Positions 16,741 to 24,287 of a stretch of DNA of 64,000 nt are shown one piece after another (within the stretch, counting starts at the first letter, position 1; the number at the start of each line of letters is the position of its first letter). Made by a program: the position numbers and the translations under genes. Origin of the DNA: Bacteroidales bacterium. Its GTDB lineage: Bacteria > Bacteroidota > Bacteroidia > Bacteroidales > Tenuifilaceae. The stretch covers positions 1 through 64,000 of the forward strand of contig JACABB010000023.1 in the NCBI GenBank assembly GCA_013376985.1, given 5' to 3'. A model generated the notes under the pieces. It had not been told where the DNA came from. It searched no databases and saw only the letters and a program-made list of their open reading frames with translations.

Positions 16741-16886
16741 CAATAGTTCAGTAATCTTTTTAGTGGATTTTTGTGACTTGGTGATTTAGTGGCTTTTAAT
16801 GTTTTTTAGCCACCAAAACTCAAAAGCACCAAATTATACCAAATCAATAATTTAAAAAGATTGATTAAGAATTTACTGAACTATTG
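16741..16886. mobile_element. MITE-like element, CAATAGTTCAGTAA family, copy 1
   Basis: A 146-bp element with perfect 14-bp terminal inverted repeats (CAATAGTTCAGTAA / TTACTGAACTATTG), flanked on both sides by CATTAT (16735-16740 and 16887-16892), a likely 6-bp target duplication. An internal hairpin pairs GTGGCT with AGCCAC. A closely similar 147-bp copy is at 43234-43380. No open reading frame is present. Confidence 0.85.
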
Positions 16887-17040
16887 CATTATAAAATCAC
16901 CAAACAAAAGTCAACGATCAAATCTAAATATTCCCCCATAATCATTTTTCCGACTAACTTCCGATTAACTTCTGTTTTAATTCTGATAACATCCGACTAA
17001 CTTCTTACATCTTCTTTTTCTCTATTCTCTTTCCTTTTGG

Positions 17041-17048
17041 TATATTTG
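17041..17048 (+). promoter_or_regulatory. Putative -7 box for lysS
   Basis: TATATTTG matches TAnnTTTG, 20 nt before the lysS ATG. Short imperfect repeats of CCGACTAACTTC lie just upstream (16950-17006); their role is unknown. Confidence 0.55.
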
Positions 17049-17067
17049 CGGGCTAATTATTTTAAAA

Positions 17068-18789
17068 ATGAATAGTTTAGAACTAAACGAGCAGGAGATA
17101 ATCCGCCGTCAATCGCTTGACGAATTAAGGAAGTTGGGTATTGACCCTTACCCTGCAGCACAATTCCCAGTATCGCATCTTTCATCCGATATCATCGCAA
17201 ATTTCGAAAAGATGTGTGAGGATAAAACCGAGGTTGTTGTTGCCGGTAGAATTATGGCACGCCGTATTATGGGTAGCGCATCCTTCTTCGAACTTCAAGA
17301 TGAGAAAGGTAAGATTCAGATTTATGTGAAACGTGATGATATTTGCCCCGGTGAAGATAAAACCCTATACAATACTGTTTTTAAGAGACTTCTAGATATT
17401 GGAGATATAGTTGGCGTAAAGGGCTTTGTATTTCGTACCCAGATGGGCGAGGAATCGGTTCATGCACAGGAACTAAAACTACTATCGAAATCAATAAAAC
17501 CCCTTCCAATTGTGAAGGAGAAAGATGGTCAGGTATTCGATGCGTTCTCCGATCCAGAGCAGCGTTATCGTCAGCGTTATGTAGATTTAATTGTTAATCC
17601 ACAGGTTCGTGATGTATTCATCAAAAGAACCAAGTTAATGAATACCCTCAGAGATTTCTATAATTCGAAAGGGTATATAGAGGTTGAAACGCCGATTCTA
17701 CAGCCTATTCCTGGCGGAGCAGCGGCACGACCATTCATCACACATCATAATGCTCTTGATATCCCATTATACCGGCGTATTGCCAATGAGCTTTACCTAA
17801 AACGTTTAATTGTCGGCGGGTTTGCAGGGGTATACGAGTTCTCTAAGGATTTCCGTAACGAGGGTATGGACAGAACTCATAACCCAGAATTTACCGTTAT
17901 GGAGATTTACGTTGCTTACAAGGATTATTTCTGGATGATGGATTTTACCGAGGAGATGATTGAGCGTGTAGCCATGGCTCTTCACGGAAAAACCAAGGTA
18001 ACTGTTGGCGAAAATGAGATTGATTTTAAACGCCCTTACCGCCGTATCACAATGATTGATGCTATTAAGGAGTACACAGGGATTGATATTAGCGGAATGG
18101 GAGAAGAGGCACTACATAAGGTTTGCAAGGATTTAGGCATTGATGTTGATAATACAATGGGTAAGGGCAAACTGATTGATACCATTTTTGGGGAGAAGTG
18201 CGAGCATAACTTTATCCAGCCAACATTTATAATGGATTACCCCATTGAGATGTCGCCGCTGTGTAAACGCCATAGGAGTAATCCAGAGCTAACCGAGCGA
18301 TTCGAACTGATGGTTAATGGCAAGGAGCTTTGCAACGCATACAGCGAATTAAACGATCCAATCGATCAGCTAGAGCGATTCCAAGAGCAGCTTAAATTAA
18401 GTGAGAAAGGCGATAACGAGGCGATGTTCATTGATATGGATTTTGTTCGTGCGCTGGAGCATGGTATGCCAACCTGCTCAGGTATGGGTATTGGCATTGA
18501 TAGGTTGACCATGTTTATGACCAACCAACCATCCATTCAGGATGTGCTATTTTTCCCACAGATGCGCCCAGAGAAGAAGGCTGTTAAGGATTCCGATGAG
18601 GCTTACACCGCAAAGGGTATTCCTGCGGAATGGGTTCCAGTACTTCAGAAGATGAGTTTTACAACAGTTGCCTCATTATCCAATGTTGCACCAGGAAAAC
18701 TCTTTAATGATATTTGCGGTTTTAATAAGAAGAATAAACTTGGCCTACAGAATCCTTCCATGGAGGATGTTAAGAAGTGGGTTGAGTAA
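17068..18789 (+). CDS. lysS: Lysine--tRNA ligase (class II)
   Basis: Charges tRNA-Lys in the cytoplasm. The 573-residue protein has an N-terminal OB-fold anticodon-binding domain (about 55-160), class II motif 1 with the [16 protein letters not shown] region, motif 2 ([20 protein letters not shown]) and motif 3 ([15 protein letters not shown]). A C-terminal extension of about 70 residues after motif 3 is usual in Bacteroidota LysRS. Codon use is richer in GC than the neighbouring island, as expected for a highly expressed gene. It stands alone here, with its own promoter and terminator. Confidence 0.97.
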   Translation: MNSLELNEQEIIRRQSLDELRKLGIDPYPAAQFPVSHLSSDIIANFEKMCEDKTEVVVAGRIMARRIMGSASFFELQDEKGKIQIYVKRDDICPGEDKTLYNTVFKRLLDIGDIVGVKGFVFRTQMGEESVHAQELKLLSKSIKPLPIVKEKDGQVFDAFSDPEQRYRQRYVDLIVNPQVRDVFIKRTKLMNTLRDFYNSKGYIEVETPILQPIPGGAAARPFITHHNALDIPLYRRIANELYLKRLIVGGFAGVYEFSKDFRNEGMDRTHNPEFTVMEIYVAYKDYFWMMDFTEEMIERVAMALHGKTKVTVGENEIDFKRPYRRITMIDAIKEYTGIDISGMGEEALHKVCKDLGIDVDNTMGKGKLIDTIFGEKCEHNFIQPTFIMDYPIEMSPLCKRHRSNPELTERFELMVNGKELCNAYSELNDPIDQLERFQEQLKLSEKGDNEAMFIDMDFVRALEHGMPTCSGMGIGIDRLTMFMTNQPSIQDVLFFPQMRPEKKAVKDSDEAYTAKGIPAEWVPVLQKMSFTTVASLSNVAPGKLFNDICGFNKKNKLGLQNPSMEDVKKWVE

Positions 18790-18807
18790 CATTTAAAACG
18801 ATAAAAA

Positions 18808-18841
18808 GAAGGGTGTTCTGAAAAGCGGCACCCTTTTTTAT
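18808..18841 (+). terminator. Intrinsic terminator after lysS
   Basis: The stem AAGGGTG / CACCCTT (18809-18815 and 18829-18835) is followed by a T run, 20 nt past the stop codon. Confidence 0.7.
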
Positions 18842-18856
18842 TTGTACATTTTTAGT

Positions 18857-18923
18857 TTTGAATTAGCGTGGTCACAAGACCGCTGTTTAAAAAGCCAAAG
18901 TCGTAGACTTTGGCTAGCGGGGC
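18857..18923. repeat. Double-hairpin repeat (AAGTCGTAGACTT family), copy 1
   Basis: Two hairpins in series: GCGTGGTCACAAGACCGC and CCAAAGTCGTAGACTTTGG, ending TAGCGGGG. The same order occurs at 19494-19556. Both copies interrupt a reading frame on the minus strand at their CCCCGCTA end. Confidence 0.7.
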
Positions 18924-19412
18924 TTTAAATAATGCGACCAACTGAAATCGTCAGACGCCATCTGACCTTTTGAATAAACTAATATGAGTATCCGTTTAGA
19001 TTACAATTTCAATAAACGAACTTAGTTGTCATTCCGGGCGAAGTCTCGGAATCTAGATATAAACAAAGGGATTCCTGCATTCGCAGGAATGACAGTACAA
19101 TTGTTTGATTTTGTTATTTAAACGGATACTCATATAAACTAAATAAAAACTTCTCATCTGTTTCAAATTAGTTGATGAAAACCCTTTCCCAAATTCATCC
19201 GAAAGTCTTTTGGACAAATCATTAATCAAGTTCTGTCCATATTTCGCTTTTTCTTCACCTTTTTGCTCTTCCTCAACTATCAACCGCCCAATCTCAAAAT
19301 AGGTTATAAACATAGTGGTATTAACTGATTGAAGAACTGTTTTATGGGCTGTTTTTAGTAATTCTAAAATCTTAGAGTAAAAAGTGTCAATATGCTTATT
19401 CAATCCAGTCAT
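18922..19412 (-). pseudogene. DUF1016 (YhcG-type) nuclease gene, interrupted by a MITE and truncated
   Basis: From 19412 the frame encodes the DUF1016 N-terminal domain: HIDTFYSKILELLKTAHK, then TYFEIGRLIVEEEQKG, then GQNLINDLSKRLSDEFG, ending KQMRSFYLVY. There it runs into a 154-bp mobile element (18982-19135). Removing the element and one copy of the target duplication restores the frame exactly: FYLVYSKGQMASDDFSWSHY, a recognisable DUF1016 continuation. The frame then ends in the double-hairpin repeat at 18922. The C-terminal PD-(D/E)xK domain is absent. DUF1016 proteins are often found beside restriction and defence genes, which fits the neighbours. As it stands the product would be a non-functional N-terminal piece with an element-encoded tail (CHSCECRNPF). 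Confidence 0.88.
18982..19135. mobile_element. MITE-like element with REP-type core, inserted in the DUF1016 gene
   Basis: A 154-bp element with perfect 17-bp terminal inverted repeats (ATATGAGTATCCGTTTA at 18982-18998 and its complement at 19119-19135), flanked directly by AAACTA on both sides (18976-18981 and 19136-19141). The core holds the widespread REP-like palindromes GTCATTCCGGGCGAAG and ATTCCTGCATTCGCAGGAAT. Paper excision with one AAACTA repairs the DUF1016 frame. A related element is at 36870-37084. Confidence 0.9.
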
Positions 19413-19493
19413 TTAATCATAATTTTCTCAAATATAATTTTAAAATCTGAAATGTTGATTTGGTAGGGAGAACGAAGGATGGCTTATTTTTTT

Positions 19494-19556
19494 GAATTTG
19501 AGCGGTTAAAAACCGCTATTTAAAAAAGACAAAGTCGCAGACTTTGCCTAGCGGGG
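19494..19556. repeat. Double-hairpin repeat (AAGTCGTAGACTT family), copy 2
   Basis: Hairpins AGCGGTTAAAAACCGCT and CAAAGTCGCAGACTTTG in series, ending TAGCGGGG, as in the copy at 18857-18923. This copy truncates the PIN-domain gene. Confidence 0.7.
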
Positions 19557-19642
19557 AATAATTCTTGAACAATGTGATAAGGGTAACTACGTTGAATTAG
19601 CGCAGAAACAAGAACATTGGTGTCAACTACGATTTTTTGCAT
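19520..19642 (-). pseudogene. PIN-domain toxin, truncated after about 29 residues
   Basis: The ATG at 19642 overlaps the end of the antitoxin gene by 20 nt. It encodes MQKIVVDTNVLVSALIQRS then YPYHIVQELF, a typical PIN N-terminus with the first catalytic Asp in VVDTNV. The frame then enters the double-hairpin repeat (from about 19556) and stops at 19520. The three other acidic residues of the PIN nuclease site are lost, so no active ribonuclease can be made. Confidence 0.8.
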
Positions 19643-19850
19643 TTTTTCTAACCGCTTTAACTTCTTTAGTGATTTCATCCATTGTCATTCCTGAAAGTCC
19701 AAATTTTTCTGCAAGTTTCAAGCTCTCATTAAGTCTTTGTTTCGACAACTCTTTGCTTACAATATCCAAAAAGTCAGAAAATGAAAGGCTTGACTTTAAA
19801 CCGAACTTATCGAATTCAAGGTCTGATACTGAAACATTTATTGTTTTCAT
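19623..19850 (-). CDS. Antitoxin-like small protein, partner of a truncated PIN toxin
   Basis: A 75-residue protein. Its position, overlapping the start of a PIN-domain gene by 20 nt, is that of a type II antitoxin. The N-terminal half (MKTINVSVSDLEFDKFG) fits a short beta strand and helices that could bind DNA. The C-terminal half (LSGMTMDEITKEVKAVRKN) is charged and helical, as expected for a toxin-neutralising tail. With the toxin truncated it is an orphan. It may still act as an autorepressor or protect against related toxins. Confidence 0.75.
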   Translation of the reverse strand: MKTINVSVSDLEFDKFGLKSSLSFSDFLDIVSKELSKQRLNESLKLAEKFGLSGMTMDEITKEVKAVRKNAKNRS

Positions 19851-20064
19851 GATTAAAGCAATTATTGTTTTCTTCTAATCCTAAGTATACAAAATTTTCA
19901 AGACCCTTAATTATTTCGAAAAACAAGCCTGTGAATTTACCTGCCATTTGCAGGCGTAGCCTGATACAATAGAACGACACAGGCACGCTCCGCTAACCTA
20001 TGCCAAACTTAATAATTTTTGTTTTTTACTTGCAGCCTTTAGTGAACGGGGTGAATATTGTTCT

Positions 20065-23000
20065 TTATTTTACTAATATTTCTGATATTCTTTTCCATTC
20101 CATTCCACTCAATGAAGAGTTTGAAGGTTTTAGACCATCCCAATCTGAATTAGTCAAATTATTTACTCTTTTTCTCAAATCTCTATATGAATATTGATTT
20201 AAGTTTTTATACAAGATGTTTTGTAAAGAAAAAGACAACGCTCTTGGTACTCCAATCATTCTAAATGCCAATGCCTTTTCATTATCTACCCCAAAATAGA
20301 CTAATGAAGGGATATGTGAATCTTTTATTTCTTCATTTCCCCTGACAATTCCTTCTAGTGCGCTTAATCCCCATGAGGCTTTAAAGCGAATATCATTCAT
20401 TTTTTTAACGAATTCAGTCATTCTTTTTTCAGTCTCTTTTTCATCCTTACCTTGAGAATTAAATGCAGGATGCAAATCGGATATACTTCCGAGTTTTTTC
20501 CCTTTTACCCAATCAATAATTATTCTAGCATATAGCTCTGCATTAAACGGGGTATTAGTTGATTCCATTCCTAATTTTGTCTCTCGCAAAGCTGCAATCA
20601 CTCTTATTTTTTCTGCAAGATTGTCTGGATTTCCAGAATTAAAAAGTTGTTCTTTTGACCAAGACTTTAAATCTTTAATATCCTTATCTTGAGAGGCCGC
20701 TGTCATAACTCTTAAAACAGAAGGAACAGAAAACCCGGTTTTATCTGCAAATTTCAATACTCCTTTGTCTTGATATTTTGATTGAATATGCAAATAGATT
20801 GATTTGCAGATGGAAATGAATTTTCTCTTTTTTTCTACGGTATCAAGTAAGTAATACTCTAAAGAGTCTTTAAAAAGGTCTTCTATTTCTGAAGCATAAT
20901 ATTCATTCTCGCCAACAGTAAGCAAGTGCACGAAATATTGTATTAGTGGAGATAATGAGTTTGAATAGTCCCTGAACAAATCAGACAATCCATTAACTTC
21001 TTTCAATTTCCGTTCTATGGTATCAGCATTTTCAAAAAGTTCTGCCAACACACTTGTTAACACATTTGCACTATCGTTAATTAAATCTCTTGCACTTCTA
21101 ATATTTGTAGGACTGTTAAAAGGCAGAATAATTTTTCCGTAGTTATCAACTAATGTTCTTCCTGCTCTTCCTGCAATATTCCAAAAGTCGTTTGCATCAA
21201 GTTTATTGTCTCTCCCTTTTCTGTAATCATCAAAGAAAACCGTTGAAACAGGAAAATTTACCCCTTCGGCTATTGTTGTTGTTGCACAGACAAACTTTAT
21301 TTGTTTTTCTCTAATCAAATGTTCAACTAATAATTTTGTCTCATCTGACATTCCTGAATGGTGTGTAACAATACCTTTTTCAATCACCTTTGACAAAGTT
21401 GTTTGTCTTCCGACTTCATCTTCAATAAACTTCTTGACAAGTTTAACATCATCATGAACGCAATATTTACTTACTTTATTATAAATAAATTCAGCTCTGG
21501 TATTGGCTGTTCCTTTTCCATAGCACAATACCAAAAATGTTTTTTCTTCCTCTGAAAAATGCTTAATTGAGAATTCGAGGATTTTATCTTTTGTCCCTGT
21601 ACTTTCTATCCGATAGGGATTTATTATAATTGTTTTTTCAATCGGCTTTATTGATTCATAAGGTGAGGGAAGAACTTCAATATGTATCTCATCTTTTGTT
21701 CTGCTTATCATAGTATTTATTCCCAAAATCAACTTTTCAGAAGGTTTCCAATCAATAGCAATGGAATTTCCTCCTCCAAGCCATTCGGTAATTACATCAT
21801 CTGCATTTTTTATAAAAGGCGACAATAACATATACTTTGCATTTGGTCTTTCCCTCCTTAAAATTGCTAATAACAATTCCAATTTAGCCCCTCGTTCTCC
21901 ATTTTGAATAGTGTGGGCTTCATCAAGAATAAACATTGAAACATCCTCTACTGATGGGTGCTTTCTTCTTATTAACAAATCTAATTTTTCGGGAGTTGAG
22001 ACAAGAATATCTATTTTTTCGCCTCCACTTAAGAATGAATCTTCTGTTGGGTCTATTTCAATTGCAGAAGATGTTTTTTCAATTACAAAATCAAGCGGTT
22101 CTAAATCTGATTTTAAATCAAAATATATTTGATTTACTAACGCTCTAGAGGGTACAATGTAAACAATCTTTGCATCCGATCTTAACGCCTTTGTAACAAT
22201 AATATTGAATTCTGCCAAAAGTGTTTTCCCTGCACTTGTAGGCATTTGCAAAACTGTAACATTTGAAGCGACATCCAATAAATTTTTTGATAATGCTTCC
22301 CTTTGAGAGGGTAAGAGTTCTAAAATACCTAATTTAGCTTTCCTTTTACAAAGCAACTTAATTTTGTCATTGAATTTTGTTGAAGTCCAAATTGCATTTT
22401 TGTATATAGCATTTAATCCAAACTCAAAAATATTGAAAACACTAACCAATCTTGGATGTCCCTTTGCTGTTTTTTTTGCAATATCAATGTGCTGCCGAAT
22501 AACTGCATCCAACCTCTCTTTGTAATCATAACCATTTTTCAGATATGTTGCGGTTTCGACAACAGCTTTTGACAAATGATATATAGAAAGCAATACATAG
22601 GCCTCGCTTACTTCATTTGCAGTAGAAAATTGTTTTAAATATATTTCTTCATATTCTAGCTGCTCCTTTTTTAAGGTTTCGATAATTGAAAGTGCTTTTT
22701 CGATATCTGAATACCCATCGTGCTTGCGAATTAACAGTATATAGGCTTCTAATGCTTTGTTGAGTAACCTATATTTCCAATTCGAATTTTTCTCAGCATT
22801 AGGATTATATTCTTTTAAATCTACTCGGATACTGATTTGTTTATCTGCTTTTAAAGCGATATTAGCCAAATAGAAATAATAAAGTGTTTCTGAATCGACA
22901 CCTTCAATGCCAAATATTTCAAAAAACTGTTGGACATTTTCATCAGATTCTAAATGAAATGTTTTTAAAAGTTTGTAAGCAACTTCTTTTGTTAGAATTG

Positions 23001-23184
23001 AAATATCTTGTTCCGATGAAAAAATTGCGTTGGACAAAAAGAAGGAAAGACGCAGGAGCTCACCCCCATTTAATTCAGATTTATAAGGAAGTTTGAGTTG
23101 ATCAAAAATGTAGTCTTTTTCACTTTCACTAAGAAGTGAAATGATAGTTTCTTCTTGCAATATGGTATTAATAATATTACTCAT
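20065..23184 (-). CDS. Ski2-like DEAD/DEAH superfamily 2 helicase, HamB/AbpB-like
   Basis: A 1039-residue ATP-dependent helicase. Residues 1-285 are a helical N-terminal region. The core motifs are Q (LPSQREAL, near 291), I (PTSAGKT, 315-321), Ia (VPSRALVNQ), II (DEAH, 421-424), V (TTTIAEGVNFP, near 635-645) and VI (AGRAGR, 671-676). Motif III reads LSPF in place of the usual SAT. A long C-terminal region (680-1039) has no motif I can name. The nuclease-like gene ends 1 nt upstream on the same strand, so the two are certainly cotranscribed. The pair resembles Hachiman (HamAB) and AbpAB defence systems, where the helicase senses phage DNA and licenses the nuclease. The family assignment is by architecture only. 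Confidence 0.75.
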   Translation of the reverse strand: MSNIINTILQEETIISLLSESEKDYIFDQLKLPYKSELNGGELLRLSFFLSNAIFSSEQDISILTKEVAYKLLKTFHLESDENVQQFFEIFGIEGVDSETLYYFYLANIALKADKQISIRVDLKEYNPNAEKNSNWKYRLLNKALEAYILLIRKHDGYSDIEKALSIIETLKKEQLEYEEIYLKQFSTANEVSEAYVLLSIYHLSKAVVETATYLKNGYDYKERLDAVIRQHIDIAKKTAKGHPRLVSVFNIFEFGLNAIYKNAIWTSTKFNDKIKLLCKRKAKLGILELLPSQREALSKNLLDVASNVTVLQMPTSAGKTLLAEFNIIVTKALRSDAKIVYIVPSRALVNQIYFDLKSDLEPLDFVIEKTSSAIEIDPTEDSFLSGGEKIDILVSTPEKLDLLIRRKHPSVEDVSMFILDEAHTIQNGERGAKLELLLAILRRERPNAKYMLLSPFIKNADDVITEWLGGGNSIAIDWKPSEKLILGINTMISRTKDEIHIEVLPSPYESIKPIEKTIIINPYRIESTGTKDKILEFSIKHFSEEEKTFLVLCYGKGTANTRAEFIYNKVSKYCVHDDVKLVKKFIEDEVGRQTTLSKVIEKGIVTHHSGMSDETKLLVEHLIREKQIKFVCATTTIAEGVNFPVSTVFFDDYRKGRDNKLDANDFWNIAGRAGRTLVDNYGKIILPFNSPTNIRSARDLINDSANVLTSVLAELFENADTIERKLKEVNGLSDLFRDYSNSLSPLIQYFVHLLTVGENEYYASEIEDLFKDSLEYYLLDTVEKKRKFISICKSIYLHIQSKYQDKGVLKFADKTGFSVPSVLRVMTAASQDKDIKDLKSWSKEQLFNSGNPDNLAEKIRVIAALRETKLGMESTNTPFNAELYARIIIDWVKGKKLGSISDLHPAFNSQGKDEKETEKRMTEFVKKMNDIRFKASWGLSALEGIVRGNEEIKDSHIPSLVYFGVDNEKALAFRMIGVPRALSFSLQNILYKNLNQYSYRDLRKRVNNLTNSDWDGLKPSNSSLSGMEWKRISEILVK

Positions 23185-23185
23185 A

Positions 23186-24019
23186 TTAGCCTGCTATCAG
23201 TTCTTGTACTTTTTGATAAAATAAATCAACCGTTTCATTTATACTTTTATCGCTAAAGGAAAGAATGGAAAAATGCACTTTCCCTGGTTCAAATTCCTTT
23301 GTGTGTTTTTTCATTTTTCCAAAATCGGAATCTTCATTCACACATGTATGATCTCTGATTAAAGTACAACCGTAGGTAATGCTGATGTTATCTACTAGCC
23401 TGTGTTCGATACTAATTATTGCAAAACCTAAAATCTCAGCATCATTTGAGTTTAATCTACGGGCATAATCCGATAACCTTTGCACAACTATTGGTGTTTC
23501 ATTCTTGTGTTTTAACTGTGTATTAAAAATTGAATCCTCGGTGGCATCAACAACTGGTGGCGGTGATTTTTTATCAGCGGAAACTTTAGCCTCCCCTAAA
23601 AGTACTTCCACCTTGGCATCATCTACCTTTCTATATCCGATGGCATCAAGACCTCTACCGGGCAATTCTGCACGTTCTCTAAATGTGATATTTTTTAATG
23701 GAATAATGAATCGTTCTCCATCAAGCAATTTTTCTTCAAAATAATAGGTCATTAATAATTCGCCCAAATCACTTCTATATATATCATTCAACACATTTGG
23801 ATGTAAACCTTGCTCTCTTTTATTATCAATAGGAGTAGCATTTTTTTTAATTATCTGTTTTAATGCGTCAGTACCAAATCCAAGATTTTTATATAACACT
23901 TGTTCATCGATCCCACTGTAATCAAATTGTGTTTGAGAACGCTGCTCCAAATACATTTCAGCGAACTTTTTGATAAAAGCATCAATTACGGGGATGTCAA
24001 TTTTTTTGTGTTCGTGCAT
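23186..24019 (-). CDS. HamA/AbpA-like (DUF1837-type) PD-(D/E)xK nuclease candidate
   Basis: A 277-residue protein that I read as the effector of a two-gene defence system. A PD-(D/E)xK site is visible: E87 in SDLGELLM, D125 in PGRGLDAIGY and E143-x-K145 in LLGEAKVS. The order and spacing match the DUF1837 fold of HamA and AbpA, which degrade DNA when released by a helicase partner. The helicase gene follows after 1 nt. A -7 box (TACATTTG) lies 18-25 nt upstream. I am sure of the nuclease motif, less sure of the exact family, and only infer the anti-phage role from the pairing and the neighbouring decayed defence genes. Confidence 0.65.
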   Translation of the reverse strand: MHEHKKIDIPVIDAFIKKFAEMYLEQRSQTQFDYSGIDEQVLYKNLGFGTDALKQIIKKNATPIDNKREQGLHPNVLNDIYRSDLGELLMTYYFEEKLLDGERFIIPLKNITFRERAELPGRGLDAIGYRKVDDAKVEVLLGEAKVSADKKSPPPVVDATEDSIFNTQLKHKNETPIVVQRLSDYARRLNSNDAEILGFAIISIEHRLVDNISITYGCTLIRDHTCVNEDSDFGKMKKHTKEFEPGKVHFSILSFSDKSINETVDLFYQKVQELIAG

Positions 24020-24036
24020 AAGTTAAAAATCAATTA

Positions 24037-24044
24037 CAAATGTA
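24037..24044 (-). promoter_or_regulatory. Putative -7 box for the nuclease-helicase operon
   Basis: TACATTTG on the minus strand matches TAnnTTTG and lies 18-25 nt before the nuclease start codon. No clear -33 element is seen. Confidence 0.45.
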
Positions 24045-24052
24045 TATTAATT

Positions 24053-24238
24053 TCACTTAATCATTAGAAATTCTCTCTTCCTCGTTTCTGTTAGCATAGT
24101 ATCATTATTGGCGTTTTTATGGTGAATCATAACTTTTTTGTCACCCACAAAAACTTTCTTTATATATATAACAACAGAAACCAAACCACGCTTTTTTGTA
24201 AAGTCTATTCTCAAATCTAATAAATTATTACTAATCAT
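24053..24238 (-). CDS. Doubtful 61-residue frame upstream of the defence operon
   Basis: A frame with protein-like middle part (GLVSVVIYIKKVFVGDKKVMIHHK), somewhat like the C-terminal segment of serine recombinases, but too short to assign. It overlaps the likely promoter region of the nuclease gene. It may be a remnant of an integration module or spurious. Confidence 0.2.
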   Translation of the reverse strand: MISNNLLDLRIDFTKKRGLVSVVIYIKKVFVGDKKVMIHHKNANNDTMLTETRKREFLMIK

Positions 24239-24287
24239 CCAAGAATAGTTTTTCTCCTATCTCCCTATAATAGATAAAACCCACCCC

